The notes beneath the pieces are model-generated. The model was not told the DNA's origin. It saw only the letters and a program-made list of their open reading frames with translations, and searched no databases. Positions 43,903 through 54,799 of a stretch of DNA of 64,000 nt are shown in pieces. A program made the translations under genes and the position numbers. The first letter of the stretch is position 1, and each line of letters opens with the position of its first letter. Source of the stretch: Aphrocallistes beatrix (taxonomy: Eukaryota > Porifera > Hexactinellida > Sceptrulophora > Aphrocallistidae); NCBI GenBank assembly GCA_963281255.1, contig OY725495.1, positions 1,984,001 through 2,048,000 on the forward strand. The letters run 5' to 3'.

Positions 43903-44531
43903 CAGTGGAAGCCGCTTAATCGGGAGACGGATAATCGGGAAATCCGCTTAATCGGGACAAGTTGAAAGGGAACGGATTTTTTACATTATAAATTGATCGG
44001 TTAATCGGGACAATAATTCCCGATTAAGCGAAGAAAAACTTTCTTTTCCACCGCTTAATCGGGAATTATTGTCCCGATTAAGCGAAGAAAAACTTTCTTT
44101 TCCACCGCTTAATCGAGAATTATTGTCCCGATTAAGCGAATAAAAACTTTCTTTCTCCTCCGCTTAATCGGGAATTAATATCCCGACTAAGCGAAGGAGG
44201 AGCTTGCTGTCATTATCTGATCGTCATGTACTAAAACAAAAGAATTGATTCAAATTAATGGTTGTATATAAATATTCTTTCTTGTCTAAGAATTAGTTTC
44301 TTAGTACTTGTACATGTAGTTCTAACTTCTATGTAGTAGAATTTCTTTTATATTTATGTAGGATACGCTTTTGTATGTAGCAGGAATACATTTGTATGTA
44401 ATTCATTTTATTCAGGGTAATGACACAGTACGCGGATGTAGATTATTATCATAAGTCGGTTAATCGGGACAATCGGTTAATCGGGACAAAAGGCTGACTC
44501 CCGAGCTGTCCCGATTAAGCGGCTTCCACTG
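43903..44531. mobile_element. pogo-like MITE with 54-bp tandem array
   Basis: Ends CAGTGGAAGCCGCTTAATCG on both sides, flanked by TA (43901-43902, 44532-44533). Inside, at 43998-44205, a unit of 54-55 bp is repeated four times: each has CGCTTAATCGGGAATTATTG followed by its complement CCCGATTAAGCG and a spacer AAGAAAAACTTTCTTTTCCAC-like. Each unit can form a hairpin and contains two copies of the end motif. 629 bp, no transposase. Confidence 0.85.
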
Positions 44532-44533
44532 TA

Positions 44534-46270
44534 TTTGTAAACGCCAAAATTTTAAACTTGTTGATGTGTAGCCATTTGTAGTTTAGTGACTTTTGATAAT
44601 TGTTTTGGCGAAATGAGCACGGCTGGACAAGTTTAGCATGCTTTTTGTGGTGATTATGTAGACCAAAAGGGATGAATTTGAAATAGGCGACATTTATTCT
44701 GAGAAAGTCTCTCGACCCTGTCCCTGTGGATCAAAACAAATTATTGCAATCTTATTTGGACGAAATTCCCTATTCACAAATCATTGTTAAATTTAGAGGA
44801 GTCTTATATGTCTAGTTGCACTCAGCTAACCGAGCGGAGTCGTAAGAGGGATCACTCGATAGGGTTCAAACAAGTTTTAAGAATGGAATGTTGTCACATT
44901 CCTATGCTGCTATGATGTTGCTAGGAGGCTAAGCTATGATGTTGCTAGGGGGCTAACTAGAGGGCTAAGTTTGCCGAATAAGACGACGAGAGGCCTCAAA
45001 TTTCTAGTTACTTGGTTCTGGACTCGGGTATTAGCATAGTTTGGCAGTGATATCACTATTTATAGTAGAGTAAATAACAAAACAATCGAAACAATACATT
45101 GTATACAAAGTCGTTTGTCGCATTTGTGGCTGCAAATATCTGATGGGCCTACTCTAGGTGTCCGAATAAACTGGCCCCCGCTTATTAATTAATGGGGTTT
45201 TTTTCTAGCCCCCCTCCCCCGTTTATTAAATCTCGTAAATTGAAAATAGTTTTTATCGTATGTAATTCATCAATTATCTTCTTTCTGAAATCTATGGAAT
45301 ATTTTATTTCTTATTCTAGATAATATGATAAGTATTACTGTGTGGATGTAAAATGTCTAATATTACATTTTTGGAATAATTTTCATAGTCACTAACTTGT
45401 TTTAACATCTGTTAAACTTACAATATTGGAATGCTTTCTATTGCGTTCCTATATACACCTCACTTTTCTGAGAATTGATGATAATATTTCCTATATGATC
45501 TCATCACCTAGAAGGAAGGGCCAGACAACACATGTCGATGTAATTGTAGGCTCAAGCAATGAATATAAATAACAATATTTGACCTATTATTTATCAGTCG
45601 TAACTTACAAATCGCAACTCATATACTGGGAATACGCAACTCGTAGGGTCTTCGCTCATCTGGGGAGGCAGGCCTAACTTGCGCACTGATTTGGTGGATG
45701 GTAGTATATGCTTCTGGGCATGTTGATTTACATCTACTATGGTTTTATTCTCAGCCTTCAATGACCTAAATTGGCTGAGTGTGCAAAACTGAAATTTATA
45801 ATTATATAGACGTGGCAATGACGTCTCAATCTCGTGGTCTTTCAACATTTTCGTCTTTGGTGTCTGAACTCAATGGAGCTATACCTTAAACTATGGATAA
45901 CAATATTCGCATTAGAAGTTTATATTCACTTTTTACTGATTTTAATTGTACCATGGATCAGAATGTAAGAGTCTGAAAAATTTGTGGTCAAAGCTTACAT
46001 GTTTATTTTTCACAATTCTGACTTTTTCGTGCAGAATAATTAGTCGAAAAGTTGATAAATGACTTAGTGTTGTATGCAGTATTCACTTATAGTTAAAATG
46101 ACAATCCTCACGAACTTTATAATTTCGTTCTCAGAATTTGTTAATTCTATAAACTTTATGTTACCATAATATAAGCTCTAAACCTAATGCTTTAAATATT
46201 ACCGTTCAGATTTTCAAATTGATTACCCTCTTCAAAGTTTTAGATGAATACGTCAAAAAAAAGTCAAAAA
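44534..46270. other. Mostly unassigned region
   Basis: Contains a short direct repeat CTATGATGTTGCTAGG at 44915-44950, a degraded copy of the GTCCGAATAAAC MITE end at about 45160-45230, and family Y Helitron sequence at about 45740-45870. The minus-strand frame 45594-45848 runs through that Helitron sequence and is not supported. Confidence 0.4.
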
Positions 46271-46273
46271 ATA

Positions 46274-47398
46274 CAGGGTGACTCATAAGTTCTGCTACAA
46301 GCTTCATTAGGTATAAAATTTCTTATACTCAAACGATCTTAGTTATTATGGTCTTTAGAGATTGTAATTCGAATATCCTCAATGATTTTAAAAGATTTTT
46401 CGATTCTATGACTTAGAAATGTGTTTTGTATGGTGAGTAATGAGAAAAAAATGTGTCCTAGTCTAAGTTGACTAATTCATGAATTAATGAATTATTCGAA
46501 TAATTCGAATAATTCATAATTCATCGAGCCAGAGAAGAATTATTCAAAATTTAAAGTTTTTTACAAGGGAATATCATAAATTATATGAATGAGTTTTTCA
46601 AACAATTCATAATTCAGGATTCTGAACTTTCGAACAATTCATAATTCCTGAATTATGAATTATTCGAATAGATCATATTTCAGGAATTTTGAATTATTCG
46701 AATTTTTCAATAATTCATGAATTAGTAAACCTAGCATATTGGTAGACTAATTCATGCTTGAATTATGAATTATTCGAATAATTCATAATTCTTTGCCATT
46801 TTTTAATGAATTACTCAACTTAGGTCCTGGTATGCAGCGGAAATCGTGAATCAGGGCCCATTGCTTTTCAAGTTATCTTCCCAGAGTCTTCAAATTCTAG
46901 GAAAAATTAGCTCACACATTTTCCTCGAACACTCTAAATTTGTAGAGATATAGAATGCATTTTGAAGACCAATTGGATCAGATTTTTTTGTGATGTGAAA
47001 AAAAGTGCCATTTGGGGAATTTTGCAAAATGTACCTAATTTGAACTCCGACTGAATAACTTTTTCTCGTTTCTGATAACGAATTCAGTGGATTTATGAAA
47101 TATTTCTATGACGAATGAAAGGTACCTAGTGCTAAATCGTCATGGGACATCGATTATGAAGACACTTTTTACAGAAACAGTGGGCCCTGATTCGCGATTT
47201 TCGCTGCGTGCCAGGACACTTTTTTTTCTCAAAACTCACCATACAAAACACATTTCTAAGTCATAGAATCGAAAAATCTTTTAAAATCATTGAAAATATT
47301 CGAATTACAATTTCTAAGGACCATAATAACTAAGATCGTTTGAGTATAAGAAATTTTATACCTAATGAAGCTTGTAACAGAACTTAAGAGTCACCCTG
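46274..47398. mobile_element. Tc1-type non-autonomous element with long inverted ends (family U), copy 1
   Basis: Left end CAGGGTGACTCATAAGTTCT and right end (reverse complement) CAGGGTGACTCTTAAGTTCT, with inverted similarity of about 200 bp. TA precedes the left end; the right flank is CA. At 46460-46823 it carries an insertion bounded by a direct repeat GTCCT (46455-46459, 46824-46828). 1125 bp, no transposase. Confidence 0.75.
46460..46823. mobile_element. Palindromic AT-rich insertion inside family U
   Basis: Ends AGTCTAAGTTGACTAATTCA and, reversed, ACCTAAGTTGAGTAATTCAT. Flanking GTCCT duplication of 5 bp. The interior repeats ATTCGAATAATTCATAATTC-type words many times on both strands, so the single strand can fold extensively. 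Non-coding. Class unknown. Confidence 0.65.
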
Positions 47399-48364
47399 CA
47401 TACTAAATTTTGACTAAATTCAGTAAATCATTCGTTAAAAATTTGCACTTTTTAACGAAAAACGCTCGGTCGAAATTTAAGAGATATCCGATGTCAGATG
47501 AAGTTTCTTAAGATACCAAATATTTGAATTCGAGGAAAGTTGAAGTATTATGACCTATATAGCAACGGAGAATTTGAATTTTTAAAAATGCATCGGGTTC
47601 AAATACTGGTGTCACTGATGTTAGACACTCATTTTAACTATATTGATATGCCCGAGTTGACATATATCACAGTTTATGATAATAATTGATCACAAACCAT
47701 TTTTCCATTCATACGTAATACAATGGATGTATATACGGATGCGTTAATATAAATTTCAATAGATATTAAATGAAATTAGCAAAAATAGAGTTATAGAGTT
47801 ATAGAATTTTAATAGTAAAGATGTTATTGATTTAAATAAAACAGTGGATACGATTTTTTGTTTATGCAGTGTAAATACCCTTTTGGCTTTAAAAGTTTGT
47901 TTTACATCGATTCAAATAAATCAAAGAAGATACCTAATTTAACTCCTCCTTTCCATTCCAATTACCATCCAGACATCCAACATAGTCCCGCACTGCCAAG
48001 TGAGTATAGTGTAGCAGAGAAATTGCTCACAGAGATTGGTTTCTGTGCTCGAATACTTGGTAGCGCGGACTTTGTAGGATGCTTAGCTAGTAACTAGATA
48101 GGAAAGATGTAGGCAGGATCGGTCACAAGGGGGTCCGGGGATTTGGCACACATTTTGGATTCTGCTGCCCCTTATTTCATTGGGGCAACCTTAGCCAAAT
48201 CATAGTAAGCGCCCCTTATTTTTTTCATTGTCCCTCCTCGTCCTGGTATTGGTGTATTCCTGCGACCGCCCCTGGATATAGGGCAGCTTTTTAAAAAATA
48301 TAATGTATTTGTATTGTTTTCATAATTTTCACTTTCCTCACTTTTATGTAAGCTTGATTACTCA
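47399..48364. other. Unassigned flank of the orphan ORF
   Basis: Bases 47790-47822 resemble the Helitron 5' end in reverse (AGAATTTTAATAGTAAAGAT). Bases 48120-48290 are GC-richer (GGGGGTCCGGGGATTTGGCA, CGACCGCCCCTGG), perhaps a MITE remnant. The frame 47858-48097 is not supported by any motif. Confidence 0.4.
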
Positions 48365-49750
48365 ATGGAAACTATTATCCAAGTCAGATTTGAATGGAGG
48401 AAACAATTACCAGCTGAGGAACCAAGTATCTTTATAATAGGTATTGGTCAAGATATGCTCGTTTTAGATTGGGATCACTTACAAGAATGTTTTTATTGCT
48501 CTAAATATGTTGTCCCAGGAACATATGATAATGTGAAATTGATAATCGGCGAAAATGGCAAAGTTTATAATGTATTCCCTCTTAATATATCCCAAAATTC
48601 GAATCAAATAATTGATTTAAACATCTCAAAGGTAAGTTCATTAGCAATTAGTAGTGTATTTTCTGATTATACTGCCAATGGATTCCATTCTAATATTCCT
48701 GATAATACTTCCCTTCATCACCTTTCATCTGATAGTCTTCCTTCTAATTCTGCAAATGATTTTTCTTCATCCATTATTATAAATGAAGATACAATTAAGA
48801 ATAGTGAAGACTCCTCCTCGAATGAAGTGTTATCAGATCGTGTAGAAGCTAAATTCTACACATATTTTGATGATAATCTTAATGGGTTGAGTATGCAAGA
48901 CTTAAAATATAAATGTCGACAATTATTAATTGATAATAAGCATTTAATGAAAATGTCACATGGCGCTCAAAATGCAGCTTCGCTTTCTGGTGATGTCCAT
49001 AATAAAATGCTTGTAATAAAAAAGGATAACATCGATAAATTTGGTTACAAGGAAACTAAAAGTGATTCGTTGGATGAAATAGATTGGTTAAGAAAGCAGT
49101 TAAATGTTGCAAATTATAAGTTGAAGATGGAAAAGGAGAAGAAAGAAAAGATGTTACATCTTGCTACTAAAAATATTAACGAGATCAAATCAAATCGTGT
49201 GTTAATTTTGGAAGATGAGAATAATTTAAGTGGGAATAACTCAGCCAAAGAAGAAATTCGTTTTACTGAGAAGTGCATAAAATCACCTCCATTAATGAAT
49301 AAAGTTCCTTTCTCAATAGGAAATTTCGGTTATAAGGCTGAGGAATCAGAAAAACATTTAAAAATATTTAGAAAGGTATTAGATGAATCATTTGCTACTA
49401 TTTTTGATCATCATTTAAGATTATTGAATTCTTTTGGTATAGAATATCAAGATAGTCTATTGCTCAAAATTAAAAAAATCACTGACATTTTAGAATATGA
49501 AAGACAAATTACCTGTCAGAAAGACAGTTGTGTTAGTTTAATATACACTTCGACACCAGATTTTGATATAAAATGTGAGTATTGTATATCTAGAGTTGTA
49601 ATTATCCAACGATTGCAACAAGAAAATGATGATTTAAATTTACGTAATAAACAGATTAAGGAAGAGCTTGATAAACGAACATTGAGTACTGTTCGTTATA
49701 AAAAGCAAAGAGATGATGCCAGGATTGAATTACGTGATAACATGTCATAA
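48365..49750 (+). CDS. Orphan 461-residue protein, single exon, coiled-coil C-terminal half
   Basis: The longest intact frame in the window, ATG to TAA, uninterrupted and with AT-rich codons like the SF3B4 exon. I do not recognise the family. Residues 1-75 (METIIQVRFEWRKQLPAEEP, then alternating hydrophobic strands and FPLNIS) look like a small beta-rich domain. Residues about 85-165 are Ser/Asn-rich and probably disordered. Residues 175-215 and 240-275 (EIDWLRKQLNVANYKLKMEK) are helical, and 415-461 (QRLQQENDDLNLRNKQIKEE) is a strong coiled coil. Two cysteine pairs (CQKDSC and CEYC, residues about 379-404) flank a loop that could bind a metal. No signal peptide or membrane segment. No transposon ends surround it; an X terminus lies about 260 bp downstream. 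An intact frame among broken elements suggests a selected host gene or a recent retrocopy. Confidence 0.6.
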   Translation: METIIQVRFEWRKQLPAEEPSIFIIGIGQDMLVLDWDHLQECFYCSKYVVPGTYDNVKLIIGENGKVYNVFPLNISQNSNQIIDLNISKVSSLAISSVFSDYTANGFHSNIPDNTSLHHLSSDSLPSNSANDFSSSIIINEDTIKNSEDSSSNEVLSDRVEAKFYTYFDDNLNGLSMQDLKYKCRQLLIDNKHLMKMSHGAQNAASLSGDVHNKMLVIKKDNIDKFGYKETKSDSLDEIDWLRKQLNVANYKLKMEKEKKEKMLHLATKNINEIKSNRVLILEDENNLSGNNSAKEEIRFTEKCIKSPPLMNKVPFSIGNFGYKAEESEKHLKIFRKVLDESFATIFDHHLRLLNSFGIEYQDSLLLKIKKITDILEYERQITCQKDSCVSLIYTSTPDFDIKCEYCISRVVIIQRLQQENDDLNLRNKQIKEELDKRTLSTVRYKKQRDDARIELRDNMS

Positions 49751-50014
49751 CTTAATGTGTAATTTTAGATTCTTCGTAAACATTTTCACTTTTAATTTTG
49801 TTTTGTTTCCCATTTAAAGCAAACCTGTTGTCTTTCTCTCAGATTATTATTCCAAATTGTTATTGTTGTTACAAGTTAAAAATTAAGTATATTGTTTGAT
49901 ATTGTCAAATAGAATAATATTTCTTGAACAATTAATTTTTTATTCAAATTTAAATGGCGCTAAAAGGATTAAAATTTGTACTTCTACTGACTAAAACCCT
50001 CAGAATCCCCTAAA

Positions 50015-50290
50015 GATACCGCCCTCGAAAAACTTGGCCTAACGTGAAAAAGAAACGCCAAAATTTTTTATCTTTTATTTCATTGTATAACTCAATGGTC
50101 TACCAACTAATCGTACTAATTAGACAGTAGCATAGCCAACTGCATATAAGGCTTCACAGTAACTTGCGGATTTTGGAATAGGGATGCGGTAGAAGATGGT
50201 TAAAGTAATCCATGATGAGTTGCCTTAAATCATTAACCACGGACAATAGAGTTTAGGAATGTATTACCAGCATATAATAAATATGGGATT
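50015..50290 (-). repeat. Element X terminus joined to family S fragment
   Basis: AAAGATACCGCCCTCGAAAA at 50015 is an X terminus; similarity to X continues to about 50125 (compare 62165-62274 reversed). From about 50130 to 50290 the sequence is the reverse of family S at 32090-32240 and 56205-56345. Confidence 0.6.
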
Positions 50291-51109
50291 AAAGTACCCA
50301 TATCCGTTGTTAAAATTTAGATTAGTCACCATATGATTGCGCAAAAAGTTATATTTGTGACAAATTTAGTGATTTCCGCGGCCGTTTAGGGCGCTTCTCA
50401 GTGTTGTTATTGCAAATTTTTTCGTGTACTTCCTATATTATTATATTGGATCTATGATCCAATATTATAATATAGTAGCACAGTACTAAAATGAGTGCTG
50501 GTATTGGACCAGCCGGCCGTAAGTGGTGCACAGACCAGAGTTTAAAAGATATTGCGCTGAAATCTTTTCTGAAGCTGCGGACATATATGTAGATGTGCAC
50601 CTAATCATACGATTTTCAATATATGCTAAATCATCATCGTTACGTAGCATTTTGTGATTTCATTATTTTGCTTATTGCATAAAAACTAGAAGAGCTAGAA
50701 ACTTGAGATTGGTAACACTGGTGAAATATAAGGCCTTCTAAAACCTATTTCATTCCTAGATCCATTGGACATAGGACCTAGGATCATCGACTAATTTTAA
50801 TGATAAATTCCTTTTAGAGCTTAAATTTTAATAGTTTGAGATTAACAATTGTTCAATAAAGTGTTCAATATAGATGTCTCAACAAAATTATCTTAATTAA
50901 TTATGCTTACGTCATCATGATGGCACAACAATAATTATAAATGGCTAATATAGTTAAAGTGATAAGAATTAGGAATAAACATTTGTAGAAAGTGTTCAGT
51001 GTAGATGACTATACAAAACTATGCTAATTAATTATCCTGACGTCATCATGATGACACAGTAAAAATTTACATCCACAATTTTAATCTTACAAACTTTAAT
51101 TGATGTAAG
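50291..51109. other. Unassigned, with a duplicated TGACGTCATCATGA tract
   Basis: A segment of about 80 bp with GTGTTCA, AATTAATTAT and ACGTCATCATGATG is present twice as an imperfect direct repeat (about 50869-50945 and 50991-51068). A small palindrome with TATATTGGATCTATGATCCA lies at about 50440-50475. No genes. Confidence 0.45.
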
Positions 51110-51226
51110 AAAAGCCCCTCACAGACGGGCTAGAAGTGTGCTTCCAAATTCTTTGGATGACATGTATTGTGTCATCATCCAAGGAATGTGGAAGCACACT
51201 TCTGGCCCGTCTGTGAGGGGCTTTTT
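51110..51226. repeat. Near-perfect hairpin of about 50-bp arms
   Basis: AAAGCCCCTCACAGACGGGC opens the left arm and GCCCGTCTGTGAGGGGCTTT closes the right. The arms pair over about 50 positions with a few mismatches around a short loop near 51165 (ACATGTATTGTGT). It may be a tiny MITE or a transcribed hairpin; no flanking duplication is obvious. The minus-strand frame 51096-51284 crosses it and is not a gene. Confidence 0.7.
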
Positions 51227-51283
51227 TTGCCTTGAACTGAGGTATGAACGGGATTATTGATACTAACATTTGGAATTTTTTCA

Positions 51284-51666
51284 TGGAATGTTACTACATT
51301 CCAGTGTTGCTATGTTCACGTGTTTTGATCAGTTGAGGACATATCTTGAATTCCACAAGGGCTAGACAATCAAATGTAATTCCCTTTGCTAGCAAATAGA
51401 CTATTTCCTATTAAGTGATATAATTTATTTGTCCAAATTCAATGGTTTACGAGTTATTAGACAATTTAACATAATGGTCGCATTTGGGAATTTGTTGAAT
51501 ATCTCGTAAACCATTGAATTTAGATATTCGAAATCATATTGTCGCTTGATAGAAAATAGTCTATTCGCTATCAAATGGAATTACATTTCAATGTCTTCTG
51601 GTATTTTAAGATTTCACCCTAACTGACCAAAATACCATATCAACACTGGAATGTAGCAACATTCCA
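51284..51666. mobile_element. Foldback MITE
   Basis: Ends TGGAATGTTACTACATTCCA and, reversed, TGGAATGTTGCTACATTCCA, followed by GTGTTG on both sides. Inner words such as CAAATTCAATGGTTTACGAG and its inverted partner TCGTAAACCATTGAATTTAG also pair. 383 bp, non-coding. I could not define a target duplication. Confidence 0.65.
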
Positions 51667-51824
51667 ATAATAATAATAATATACATTTATATAGCGCAGA
51701 TTCCATATTAATATGTTCAAGTGCGCTGGTGACTTTCTTCCAAATATGAATTGTATAGAACATCCCTACTATTAAAACTCGATTATTGTATATTTATATA
51801 TATATATATATATACTACGGGCAT

Positions 51825-53151
51825 TCAATAAGTAGTCGTTATCATAGTATACTTTCCCCAAAACAAGTAATATAATTAATATCAATGCTGCAATTTCTCG
51901 AACTACTCTCCTTGATGCTGTATAACTAGTATTAGCCTCTTAATCCAATCCAAAAAACTTTTTTGAAGTCTCCACGTGGTATACCTTTCATATACTGAAA
52001 AATCGCCGATCCGAGGTGAGGCCGACTTTCGAATTCCCTCCCTGAAAGGTGTTTCTTCAGCTTAGGGAAGAGCCAAAAGTCGCATGGAGCGAGGTTTGGT
52101 GATTAGGGAGGATGATCTAGCTCTACAACTCTCAGACTTTCCAACTTTTCCCTTACCAGCTTGGTCTAGTGGGGTCGGGCATTATCATGCAATAATCTCA
52201 ATCCTCGAGTCCCAGTCCTTGGCCGTCGATTGTGGTAGAATTTCTAAACCTCAGATAGGCACTCACTCATGTAAAATGATCCAGTAATAGTGGTATTCTT
52301 GGGGACACAAATCTGGCACACTGGACCATAAGAATAAAAAAATATGCAGTACATAACCTTGGGGTTCCGGAAGTCATATCGAGGGATTATTGGTGGGTCC
52401 TGGCCTTTAGCTACCCATACTTGGTTAGCTTCCTTTGACAAAGGCTCGCTATAACGCACCCAAGTCTCATCACCAGTCACGATCTCGAATAGACTCCTGG
52501 AGTCGGTTCTATCGAAGTCAGAAAGCAACTTTTGAGCACATTGAACCCTCTTAGTTTTCTGGGCCTGTGTTAGTGCATGCGGGACTCACCGAGCGCAGAT
52601 TTTCCTAAATTGAAAATTGTCATGCACAATGGTATGAGCGGTTCCCGTTGAGACCCCAACTGCATTAGCTATCTCCACCAATGAAATAGGGGGTCTTCTT
52701 CAAGTAATTCGGAAACCTCGAGGACAAATTTGTCACTGGCGCCGGAAATCGGCCTCCCTGCTCTGGGCTTATCTTCTATCGACTCTCTTCCCTCACGAAA
52801 ACGTCGGGTCCTGTCAACTATCGTGGAATATGGAAGAGTTCTATCATTATAAACCTCCATCAAATCCTTGTGGATGTCGGTTGAAGAAACTTGGAGCAGT
52901 GTATGAATCTTTACATAGGCTCGCTGCTCAGTTTTGAAATCTGCACTCTCGGAAACCATAATAAATGCCAGTATATAAAAATGCCAAACTAATAATAGCC
53001 ACAGTATAAAAACCAAAGCTCAGAATTGAAAAAGTAAAGTATCATTTGAAAGAGCATCGGTAGGGCTACATTAGATATGCTAACCCAATTCTGAATTAAA
53101 TGGAACAACCAAGATAAATTGCAATAACGACTACTTATTGAACGCCCGTAG
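51825..53151 (-). mobile_element. mariner element, TA flanks
   Basis: Inverted ends CTACGGGCATTCAATAAGTA (left) and, reversed, CTACGGGCGTTCAATAAGTA, about 28 bp, flanked by TA. 1327 bp, the normal size for mariner. It carries one transposase gene on the minus strand, now broken. Confidence 0.88.
51932..52959 (-). pseudogene. mariner transposase, DD34D, inactivated
   Basis: The likely start is at 52959 (MVSESADFKTEQRAYVKIHT), giving the N-terminal helix-turn-helix region that binds the ends, with the linker K-P-R-A-G-R-P. Catalytic region: VTGDETWVRYSEP (first Asp, about 52470), HDNARPH (second Asp, about 52155) and S-P-N-L-A-P-C-D-F-W (third Asp). Counting residues across the stops gives 34 between the second and third Asp, the mariner pattern. 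Breaks: a 1-bp change near 52690 shifting the frame, TGA near 52588 where mariners have Trp, TAG near 52240, TAG just after HDNARPH and TAA where Y is expected before S-P-N-L-A-P. The frame ends at TAA 51932-51934. Confidence 0.85.
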
Positions 53152-54077
53152 TATATATATATGTATATATATATATATCTGTAACGAATTGATTGAAGAA
53201 ACTGCCGGGCGCAGAAGGCTGATTTTTGGCATGTGGGAGTCTTTTGGCTATGGCTCCAGTAAGTTCTGAGTTCAGAGCAAAATGTCGACTCATCATGGAA
53301 TTATGATGTCATTGTCACATTTTTAAAAGTTAAGCAACACAGTTATTCGGGCATAACTCAGCCATTATAGGAGATAGAAGGCTGAAATTTTAATAGAATC
53401 TGTATACTAACACGTCTCACATATGATGCCACTATTATCAAAAAATGATGACTCATCACTTTGCTATGACGTCATCATTGCTCATCAAAATTTTAAAAAT
53501 TGATAAATTTGTTGATTTTTCATGCGATATCGATAATAGTAGTAGGAGAGACGTATTTAGAGATGCTACCTCCCATATAATTAATCAATGGTGACCACAG
53601 GCGACCGAAGGGAGCCTCCGGCGGACACTTTGTGTCCGCCAGCCGCGCAGCGCAAGCAAGTGAAGCGCGCTTGTTAATCTTAATAGGGAATGCTTGTACA
53701 CTGAGTATATTTACTATTGATTAAATGCCATTGGCACCATAAATAGAATAGCATTATATATTATGGAAAATTTTTCGGTTGTACGTATTCTTTTGTTTTT
53801 AGGCAGTGTCTTATATATCTTAAATATTAAAATGCTAGGATTTTTATTTGTCCGAATTGATTGAATAATTGGTAATTCGTAGAGATATGAAAATTGACAC
53901 GTAGGTGTCAAATGATGAGTATACGATTAAGTTCGAATATCCAAGCGAAATTTTCATACATCTGCAAAAGAAATTAAAACAATTTTATTCAGATTTTCAA
54001 TACAATCTATTTATGATTTTACACTCACAACAAAAATAATTGCAAGACGCTACAATTGATTGTCATTGTTATTAGTA

Positions 54078-54177
54078 CTCGAGGGGTCCGAATAAACGGG
54101 GGGGTTGGAATAAGCACGGGGGGTAGAAATTTTTAAAATTAATAAGCGGGGGGGCCCGTTTATTCGGACCCCTAGAG
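54078..54177. mobile_element. 100-bp MITE with 25-bp inverted ends, TA flanks
   Basis: Left CTCGAGGGGTCCGAATAAAC, right (reverse complement) CTCTAGGGGTCCGAATAAAC, each preceded by TA on its own side. A GGGGGG-rich middle repeats AATAAGC. A degraded relative is at about 45160-45230. Confidence 0.75.
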
Positions 54178-54487
54178 TATTTCAATGCGATAACTTATAC
54201 AGGGTGGCTTTTAAGTTATTTCCCAAGCTTGATTAGGTATAAAATTTCTTATACTCAAACAATCTTAGTTATTATGGTCTTTAGAGATTGTAATTCAAAT
54301 ATTCTCAATTATTTTAAAAGACTTTTCGAGTCTAAGACCTAGAACTGTGTTTTGTATGGTGAGTTTCGTGGAGAAAATATGTGTCCTGGCGCGCAGAGAA
54401 ATTCGAGAATTAGGGCCCACTGCTTCTCAAATTCTCTTTCCAGAGTCTCACCACATTTTGCTCGAATACTCTAAATTTGTAGAAATG

Positions 54488-54788
54488 CTGGAAGTGGTGT
54501 CACATCCGGTGAATGCAGGCAGAAAAAGCAGGCTGTAACAGATTTCGCCCACAAGCACCTGCTTTATCACCTTGATGTCATACACTACGGTTGGTTTCCT
54601 TTATCCGAGCGGAAGTATATCTTCTTTGCATTGTTGTTAGGAGTGTAGTGCAGCAACAGAACCAAGAGATCCATATCCTCGCCTATGAAAATTGTTGTCT
54701 TGAAGGAGGCCATTGATACTGCTGCCTTCACAATGTCAACATCGGCATCCACCTCAGCCTGTATTATATGGCACCCTCTTTCTCTCAA
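54488..54788 (-). pseudogene. TGCDTTS-type protein fragment, N-terminal part
   Basis: Minus-strand frame with IQAEVDADVDIVKAAVSMAS and TIFIGEDMDLLVLLLHY (a V/I-G-E-D-x-D-L-L-V-L-L motif, as at 13780), then after a stop and shift VYDIKVIKQVL and LLFLPAFTGCDTTS. The order agrees with the family described for 13735-13980, where a PIN-like nuclease fold is possible but not proven. The partner C-terminal piece next door is on the opposite strand. Confidence 0.65.
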
Positions 54789-54799
54789 ACGTTCAGAAT

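Larger units (their letters stand above)
51763..53673 (+). mobile_element. Helitron (family Y) split by a mariner
   Basis: The 5' end TCCCTACTATTAAAACTCGA follows A at 51763. The 3' end TGAAGCGCGCTTG precedes T at 53673. The mariner at 51825-53151 sits in its TA tract. Without it the Helitron is about 580 bp and includes the block CTGTAACGAATTGATTGAAG. Hairpins GGCGGACACTTTGTGTCCGCC-type are intact in the 3' region (53620-53640). Confidence 0.8.

Noticed and set aside
44810..44960. CRISPR-like or satellite array from repeated GATGTTGCTAGG words
   Set aside because: Only two to three irregular copies, no regular spacers, and a eukaryotic context.
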